64,000 bases of DNA from DATJCV01 sp963707665. GTDB taxonomy: Bacteria > Pseudomonadota > Gammaproteobacteria > Burkholderiales > Burkholderiaceae_D. The translations under genes were made by a program, and so were the position numbers. The stretch spans positions 1-64,000 of the forward strand of contig CAVPQU010000002.1 in NCBI GenBank assembly GCA_963707665.1, given 5' to 3'. Below are positions 58,701 through 64,000 of the stretch, piece after piece (within the stretch, counting starts at the first letter, position 1; the number at the start of each line of letters is the position of its first letter). The notes beneath the pieces were generated by a model. It was not told where the DNA came from. It saw only the letters and a list, made by a program, of their open reading frames with translations, and searched no databases.

Positions 58701-59288
58701 TCAACGCGGCGCTGGAGGCGGCTTCCGCCTCCAGCCTTGAAGCAAGCGGGCTCCGGTGGCGAAAGCGCGGCAAACCTCGGCAGCGATCACGCCGGTGACG
58801 GCAAGCATCGCCGCTGTATGGACACCCACGACCGCCAGCGCCAGCGCCAGCGAACCGGATGCGGTGATTTCGCGTGCCGGCGCGCCTCCCATGCACAGCG
58901 GGATGAGCGCCGGCACCAGCATCAATCCGGCGCCGTGCGCGGTGGACATCATGAACGACCAGAGCGCCAGCCCGGCATGGCCTGCCGGCGTCCGGGCCAG
59001 CTTCGCCTTGCGGCCAGACAGGTGAACCACTGCGACGACGACTAGCAGCGCACCCGCCAGGACTTGCAACACGACGCGACCCGTAGCCAGGCCGAGAGCC
59101 ACCGCGGCGGCCACGAGCACGACCGATGCGGCGTGCCCGGCCGCAATCGGCACCAAAGCTCGCAGCGCCTGCGCCCGATCGCGCGACCGCACGCCGCAGG
59201 CGGCGGCAAACATCCAGCCGGTGGCAGGGTTCAGGCCGTGAAGGGCGCCGACTCCTGCCACCGCCAGCCACGGCCAAAGGCTCGCCAT
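58701..59288 (-). CDS. UreH/DsbD-superfamily-like membrane protein
   Basis: A 195-aa protein with about six hydrophobic segments. The opening AVAGVGALHGLNPATGWMFAAACGV and the later MMSTAHGAGLMLVPALIPLC (with His and Cys) resemble the UreH/NicO-DsbD-type small transporters, which move Ni/Co or reductant. The C-terminal 15 residues (LLQGWRRKPPPAPR) read through a perfect 10-bp palindrome (58712-58734) and may be altered by the nearby IS end. It is last in a four-gene minus-strand operon, 31 bases after DUF899. Function not certain. Confidence 0.6.
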   Translation of the reverse strand: MASLWPWLAVAGVGALHGLNPATGWMFAAACGVRSRDRAQALRALVPIAAGHAASVVLVAAAVALGLATGRVVLQVLAGALLVVVAVVHLSGRKAKLARTPAGHAGLALWSFMMSTAHGAGLMLVPALIPLCMGGAPAREITASGSLALALAVVGVHTAAMLAVTGVIAAEVCRAFATGARLLQGWRRKPPPAPR

Positions 59289-59319
59289 GATGTGCTCACG
59301 CGCTCAGGCGGTTCGGGCT

Positions 59320-60117
59320 TCAGGAGTGCGAATGTTGTGGATGGCAGCATGAGTCGCTCGTCGGTGCCGGCTCGTAGCGGCTTGCCGGCTCATAGCGGTC
59401 ATGATGACGCACCCACTCCATTTTGTAAAAGACGTCGCGCTCGTCGCGACCCTTGGGCGTGAGGTCCATCAGCTTGTACGCACCCATCATGACTTCCACG
59501 CCGCGACCGTAGGTCGAGTAAGTGTGGAAGACTTCGCCCGCATCGTCCTTGTAGAACACACTGATGCCAGGCGCCTCCTCAGCCGGGAAGGACTGCATGA
59601 CATAGTTGTAACAGACCTCGCCCTTGGCTTGCTCTGCCGGCCTGAAGCTGACGCCAAAGTCGTTGTTGAAATCGCTGCCATGCGAGGAAACCCACCTGAA
59701 CTGCCAGACCATGCGCCGTCGGAAGCGCTCGATGTCGGCCAGCGGTGCGCGCGAAATAGCGACCAGCGCGATGTCGCGATGCTGCAGATGCAGGTTCATG
59801 CCGTCGGTGTGGTCTGCCATGAAAGAGCAGCTCGGGCAACCTTGCTCCCACCCCGGTCCAAACATGAAGTGCTGCACCAGCAGTTGGCGGCGGCCGCCGA
59901 ATAGGTCGGAGAGCGTACGCCGGCCCTCGGGTACATCGAAGACGTAATTCTTCTCGATGCGCTCCCACGGCAGCGCGCGGCGCTCGCGGGCGATCTGGTC
60001 GCTCAGTCGCGTCAGTTCCTTTTCGCGCGCCAGCAGCGCCTTACGCTGGCTCACCCATTGGTCATGGGAGACGACGGAATGGTTCACGGTATGTTTTTCA
60101 GCAATGGCGGTGTTCAT
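59320..60117 (-). CDS. DUF899 family thioredoxin-like protein
   Basis: A 265-aa soluble protein with the DUF899 layout: VSHDQWVSQRKALLAREKELTRL, RRALPWERIEKNYVFD, RRQLLVQHFMFGPGWEQGCPSCSFMADHTDG (CPSC redox-like motif near residue 95), SRAPLADIERFRRRMVW, and near the end VFYKMEWVRHHDRYE. The C-terminus is metal-ligand rich (SDSCCHPQHSHS). Members have a thioredoxin fold but no proven function. Located 63 bases downstream of the beta-propeller gene and 31 bases before the membrane protein gene. Confidence 0.85.
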   Translation of the reverse strand: MNTAIAEKHTVNHSVVSHDQWVSQRKALLAREKELTRLSDQIARERRALPWERIEKNYVFDVPEGRRTLSDLFGGRRQLLVQHFMFGPGWEQGCPSCSFMADHTDGMNLHLQHRDIALVAISRAPLADIERFRRRMVWQFRWVSSHGSDFNNDFGVSFRPAEQAKGEVCYNYVMQSFPAEEAPGISVFYKDDAGEVFHTYSTYGRGVEVMMGAYKLMDLTPKGRDERDVFYKMEWVRHHDRYEPASRYEPAPTSDSCCHPQHSHS

Positions 60118-60180
60118 GATGTGCTCCTTGGCTCAAAGAGCCGTTCGAGGTTGTTCAATGCGGTGCCTGAGCCGTTGCGA

Positions 60181-60867
60181 TCATGACTTGGCGTCTTTCG
60201 GACGTCGCACGGCGCGGACTTTTCCGCCCGCTCCGCCGCCGCAGTAAAAGAGCTCTGCTCCGTCGGATTCGAGCCCGCTGACCATGGTGCCGCGCGGTAT
60301 TTCCAGCCGTTCAAGCACGGCGCCACTCTCCGGGTCAATCCGGCGGATATCGCTCTCCTCCCGTTCCCATGTCCCGTGCCACAGTTCGCCGTCGACCCAG
60401 GTCACGCCGGTGACGAAACGGTTGGACTCGATGCTGCGGATGATGGCGCCGGTCGCGGGATCGATTTGGTGGATTTTGCGATCGCGGTACTGGCCCACCC
60501 ACAGGCTACCCTCGGCCCAGGCGAGCCCCGAGTCGTACCCGTGGCCGGGCGCCGGGATCGATGCCACCACGTTGCCGTTGGCAGGATCGATCTTGTCGAT
60601 GCGCTCCTCGGCGATTTGATAGAGATAAGTGCCGTCGAAGGCGGTGCCGGCGTCGCAGGCGCGGTCGAGGGTACGCGTGGGTTCGCCGCTCTCGGGATCG
60701 AAGGCGATCAGCCTGGCTCCAGTGGCGGCCCAGACCCGCTGGCCATCGTGGGTTACGCCGTGCACGCGATCGGCATCGGCGAAGGGGCCATACTCGCGCA
60801 CGACCTCGGCCGCGCGTGCCGTTACCCGGGGTCTATCTTTGCTGGTCTTGGTAGTATTGCGGATCAT
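60181..60867 (-). CDS. Beta-propeller repeat protein (YncE/glutamine-cyclotransferase-like)
   Basis: A 228-aa protein made of repeated blades: GVTHDGQRVWAATGARLIAFDPESGE, AFDGTYLYQIAEERIDKIDPANG, AWAEGSLWVGQYRDRKIHQIDPATG, TWVDGELWHGTWEREESDIRRIDPESG and SGLESDGAELFYCGGGAGGKVRAV. No signal peptide, so it is probably cytoplasmic. The ATG at 60867 has an AGGAG site six bases upstream. Ligand and role unknown; operon partner of a regulator and DUF899. Confidence 0.8.
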   Translation of the reverse strand: MIRNTTKTSKDRPRVTARAAEVVREYGPFADADRVHGVTHDGQRVWAATGARLIAFDPESGEPTRTLDRACDAGTAFDGTYLYQIAEERIDKIDPANGNVVASIPAPGHGYDSGLAWAEGSLWVGQYRDRKIHQIDPATGAIIRSIESNRFVTGVTWVDGELWHGTWEREESDIRRIDPESGAVLERLEIPRGTMVSGLESDGAELFYCGGGAGGKVRAVRRPKDAKS

Positions 60868-60911
60868 CACTAGCTCCTTGTGGCGCCTCGGATTGGCGTC
60901 GCGAGACAACT

Positions 60912-62132
60912 TTATTCCATCGGCAGCGTAGCGGGGAGTAACAAGATTGTCGTGAATCCTGCCAGCGGCGGCGACAGCCAGCGACGCGTCCGCGCCTGCC
61001 CGATCGAGCGCACCCGTCCAGCCGCCTCCAGCTCGGCGAGCGCGCGCTGGACGGTGCGCTGACTTGCTCCCAAGGCGAGCGCCAGGGCGGAGGTCGACCA
61101 GGCTGCGCCGTCGGAGAGGAGTGCCACCAGCGATGCCTGATCACCGTCGATGGGCGGCGCCAGTACGACAACGGTGCGATCGCCGAGCAGCTTGAGAACG
61201 AAGCCTCGTGCGGTGGCCTCGATGTGCGCGAATGCCGAGACGAGCGCACGCAGACGGCTAATCTCGACGCGCAGGCGCGCCCGATGCGACTCGTTTGGAC
61301 GGTGGGTACGGAACGTGCCCGCAATCAAAGCGTCCCGACCAACATCGCCAGGCCACGCCTCGGCGAGCACGCGCGCCAACGCGAACAGCACCGGCCGGCG
61401 CGCCAGCGGCCGCCACGCTGCGCCGGCACCCAGCCCGCGGCGGCAAGCGTCGACCACCAGCGCGTCGGATGCCAGGAGCGTCGCGACCTCGTCAAGGCGC
61501 AACGCCTGCTCGCCGCCGGCGACGAGGCGCCTAGCGGCGGGACGATCGAGCGCGGCTCTCGCCTCAGCCACCTCGGCCAGGAGCGCCGGCACGCGCGCGC
61601 GCTCGGCCGCTTCGTGCGCACGGGCGAGCGCCGCCCGCGCCGGGCCGATGCGCAGCGAACGCAGCGTCAGCTCCGCCGCAGCCAGCTCGGCTACCGCTGC
61701 CAGCGATGGGGACAGACCGCGCACATCGAGTCGCGCCAGTGTCGCCTCGGCTTCGCCGAGGCGACCAAGCAACAAAAGCCTGCGCGTCGCGATGAGCCGC
61801 GCCTGCAGCGCGTTGGCGTGATCGGCATGCGCTTCGAGCGTAGCCAGGGCCGCCGCGAGCACGCGCGGTGAGCTGCCGAGATCGCGCATGGCCAGCGCCA
61901 CCTCGGCCTCGGCGACGACGCAGCGAGCGCGCGCCAGCTCCTCGTGGGCGCCAAAGCCACGGGCGGCGCGCCGAAGGAGTTCACGGGCGCGCGCGTGCTC
62001 GCCAAGCTGAGCCATGGCGATGCCGCGCAAGGCCAGCGCCGGCGGGTCGTCGCGCAGGGCGACGCGCTTGAGGGCGCCGAGCGCGTCGCCTGCTGCGAGG
62101 GCACGTGCGGAAGCGGTGATCAGGGAATCCAT
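60912..62132 (-). CDS. HTH regulator with TPR-like helical domain
   Basis: A 406-aa protein. Residues 1-210 are a chain of Ala/Leu-rich helix pairs (MDSLITASARALAAGDALGA, AMAQLGEHARARELLRRAARG, LATLEAHADHANALQARLIA), TPR-like. Around 265-310 a winged-helix-like RTHRPNESHRARLRVEISRLRALV resembles transcriptional-activator domains, and a C-terminal winged helix reads SALALALGASQRTVQRALAELEAAG. It is the first gene of the operon with the beta-propeller, 44 bases apart, and presumably its regulator. Upstream 62133-62367 shows no gene. Confidence 0.75.
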   Translation of the reverse strand: MDSLITASARALAAGDALGALKRVALRDDPPALALRGIAMAQLGEHARARELLRRAARGFGAHEELARARCVVAEAEVALAMRDLGSSPRVLAAALATLEAHADHANALQARLIATRRLLLLGRLGEAEATLARLDVRGLSPSLAAVAELAAAELTLRSLRIGPARAALARAHEAAERARVPALLAEVAEARAALDRPAARRLVAGGEQALRLDEVATLLASDALVVDACRRGLGAGAAWRPLARRPVLFALARVLAEAWPGDVGRDALIAGTFRTHRPNESHRARLRVEISRLRALVSAFAHIEATARGFVLKLLGDRTVVVLAPPIDGDQASLVALLSDGAAWSTSALALALGASQRTVQRALAELEAAGRVRSIGQARTRRWLSPPLAGFTTILLLPATLPME

Positions 62133-62367
62133 GGCGGCAGAATACACCGCCAGGCTGTTGTTGCGCCGCGCTTGCGAGACTCCGGGATGCCGGCAAATAC
62201 GCCCAGCGATCGGATCGGCGTGAGAGATGCATCCCCGGTTCCGGCTGCGACCGGGACATTGAGCGTCTGCTTTTGGCGGCCGAATCCGAGGCGCTTGATG
62301 GGGGCTTTGGGTCGAGCTCGGTCTTTCGTAAATGTCGTATTTTGGCCATATTCGATTTCTCGCCAAA

Positions 62368-63045
62368 TTATTTAACCCGTGGCGCCAGCGCCTTCCGAAC
62401 AGCCAATAGCACCGACAGCAATGCAACGACCGGCATCACCCAGGCATCTTGAGATCCCATCGTCCAAAGGGTAGCGCCGCTGATCAGACACCAAACGATC
62501 GGAATGATCATCAGCAGCCACTGGGACCGGCGCCCCGCGACCAGCAAGATGCCGAGCGTGGCGACTGCGGTCGGGTCCGGCACCATGCCGAAGAGTTCTA
62601 CCTGCAGCCACGGCCGTCCCAGCATGGGGCCGATCAGGGGCTGAACGATCAGCGCGAAGAGGAATAGGCCGATGCCGATGACAGCGATCGGGCTGCGCGC
62701 CGGCATCTCTGCCGGTTCGGCATGCACGATCCCGGCCCAGAGCAGGAGCAGCGCCTCGATCGCAAAGCCTATCGCGAAATAGTGCGCGGCCCAATTGATA
62801 GTGGCATAGCGCTCGACATGATATGCCCACGCGACCCAGAGCCAACAAGCGGTGAGGATCGCCGCCACGATCTTTCCGCGCCAGGGCGCGTTACTGAACA
62901 GGCACGCCAGGATGACGATGCCGAACGCGAGCGCAACAAGTTGGGCCGGCCAGATGTCGCGGTTGTACAGTTCGAACAAGCGATAGTAGGTCCGCGCTGA
63001 AAACAGCAGGAAATCCGACAGCGTGTAAGTCCACCACTCGGACAT
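62368..63045 (-). CDS. DUF6064 family membrane protein
   Basis: A 225-aa protein with six or seven helices. The opening MSEWWTYTLSDFLLFSARTYYRLFELYNRDIWPAQL is distinctive for the DUF6064 family, followed by TACWLWVAWAYHVERYATINWAAHYFA. Function unknown. Its ATG overlaps the TGA of the upstream reductase (TGATG), so the two are translationally coupled, and the pair may be a membrane-bound/periplasmic unit. Confidence 0.75.
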   Translation of the reverse strand: MSEWWTYTLSDFLLFSARTYYRLFELYNRDIWPAQLVALAFGIVILACLFSNAPWRGKIVAAILTACWLWVAWAYHVERYATINWAAHYFAIGFAIEALLLLWAGIVHAEPAEMPARSPIAVIGIGLFLFALIVQPLIGPMLGRPWLQVELFGMVPDPTAVATLGILLVAGRRSQWLLMIIPIVWCLISGATLWTMGSQDAWVMPVVALLSVLLAVRKALAPRVK

Positions 63046-63974
63046 CAGAGCCGCTCGACGTGGGCAATCATGCGCCGGCGCATCGCTTCGTCCGGCAGGC
63101 GGCCGAGCGCAGCGCCCATGTTCTCGCGCACGTGGGCGACGCTGGAGGTCGCCGGAATGGCGCAGGTCATGGCCGGATGCGAGACGATGAACTTGAGCAG
63201 GAATTGCGCCCAGGTGGCGCAATCGATTTCTGCCGCCCACGTTGGCAGCGGATGGCGCGCCACGGTCTGAATCAGTTCGCCCCGGCGCAACGGCCGGTTG
63301 GCGATGACCGCGATGCCGCGCTCGCGCGCCAGCGGCAGGATGCGGGCTTCGACTTCACGGTCGAGGATGTTGTAGGTGATCTGCACGAAGTCGAGCGGCT
63401 GGCTGCGCATGATCCGCTCGACTTCGTCGTGGCGGCGGCCTTCCGAGGTGGTGATGCCGACATAGCGTAACCGGCCGGCGGCCTTCATCGCGAACAGGGT
63501 GGGCAGATGCTCTTCCCAGGACAGCAGGTTGTGGACTTGCAGCAGGTCGAAGCGCGGAATGCCCCAGTACTGGCGCGAGGTTTCGATCTGGCCCGGGCCG
63601 CGCGCACCCGAAGATATCCAGACCTTGTCGGCCGCGAAGACTTGCCGCGGCATGCCAAGCTTCTTTAGGCCGGCGCCGATGACCGGCTGCGACGAGCCGT
63701 ACATGGGCGAAGAGTCGATCATGCGGCCTTGCATATCGAAGAAAGCGCGCATGACTTCGGCGCAGGTGTCGCGCGCTACGGGGTCGTTGCCGACATTGAA
63801 GGTGATCCAGCTGCCCAAGCCGATGACGGGCAGGGCTTCGCCGCTGGAGGGAATAGGGCGGGTCAGGACACGCGGCGGCGCCGCTTCGACCGGGGAGCGC
63901 AACATGAAGCCGGCTCCCAGCGCTGCGGCGGACAGGAGCAGCTGGCGGCGGCTCAGACGAGGGGCTTGGGGCAT
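63045..63974 (-). CDS. Tat-exported aldo/keto reductase
   Basis: A 309-aa aldo/keto reductase with a twin-arginine leader (RLSRRQLLLSAAALGAGFMLRSPVEA). Tetrad: Asp and Tyr of RMIDSSPMYGSSQ, Lys of FAADKVWI and His of DLLQVHNLLSWEE; cofactor region AIPATSSVAHVRENMGAA. I start at the ATG at 63974 since GGGAG lies eight bases before it. Tat export fits a protein folded with its cofactor before export. First visible gene of the pair with DUF6064; an upstream neighbour may be outside the window. Confidence 0.85.
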   Translation of the reverse strand: MPQAPRLSRRQLLLSAAALGAGFMLRSPVEAAPPRVLTRPIPSSGEALPVIGLGSWITFNVGNDPVARDTCAEVMRAFFDMQGRMIDSSPMYGSSQPVIGAGLKKLGMPRQVFAADKVWISSGARGPGQIETSRQYWGIPRFDLLQVHNLLSWEEHLPTLFAMKAAGRLRYVGITTSEGRRHDEVERIMRSQPLDFVQITYNILDREVEARILPLARERGIAVIANRPLRRGELIQTVARHPLPTWAAEIDCATWAQFLLKFIVSHPAMTCAIPATSSVAHVRENMGAALGRLPDEAMRRRMIAHVERL

Positions 63975-64000
63975 GGTAAACACTCCCGCTGCATTCGGCA

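Overview
The window is about 64 kb of GC-rich (roughly 60-65%) bacterial chromosome. Gene content (a phasin, DUF3717 and DUF2239 proteins, a topB-smg-dprA-LysM-def-fmt block, a beta-class gstA) points to Betaproteobacteria, order Burkholderiales, most likely Oxalobacteraceae. This is an inference from protein families; there is no rRNA, tRNA or CRISPR that I can see.

Layout. 1-5.7 kb: end of an MdtA-like adaptor and its RND pump, a PerM-like membrane protein and an MTA/SAH nucleosidase-like lipoprotein. 5.7-6.95 kb: a low-GC accessory patch with an AbiU2-like (HEPN) abortive-infection gene, a two-helix membrane protein and a broken small gene. 7-16.3 kb: HI0933-type flavoprotein, tag, a winged-helix regulator, an LpxR-like deacylase, phasin, gstA, an acyl-CoA ligase and a B12-binding radical SAM protein. 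16.5-19.9 kb: modABC molybdate transporter with a ModE-type operator and a short ModE-like regulator. 20-28.2 kb: MATE and MFS exporters, a deleted hydrolase remnant, a Tat-exported deaminase, a CNNM/CorC-type protein and a regulator/P450/monooxygenase cluster. 28.4-34.4 kb: a complete LivKGFHM-type ABC importer whose last permease gene overlaps an alpha/beta hydrolase gene. 34.5-40 kb: CDF transporter, lipoprotein, aldo/keto reductase, GFA protein, LysR/SDR divergent pair, DUF4870. 40-47.4 kb: topB, smg, dprA, LysM protein, def, fmt. 48-56.8 kb: two c-di-GMP signalling proteins, then metH behind a structured leader with an intrinsic terminator. 57-58.6 kb: an IS1182-family element. 58.7-64 kb: a four-gene operon of uncharacterised proteins (regulator, beta-propeller, DUF899, membrane protein), a DUF6064 protein and a Tat-exported aldo/keto reductase.

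Two things cut across the window. First, at least a dozen genes, including normally conserved ones (topB, metH, modC, tag), are interrupted by single-base indels while both halves stay perfectly conserved; several are the same change, CTG read as CTTG. This looks mainly like sequence error, so I give repaired gene spans and state each break. Second, four intergenic sites carry a pair of GGAGTAT motifs whose starts are exactly 53 nt apart with poorly conserved sequence between; I cannot assign this element to a known family.
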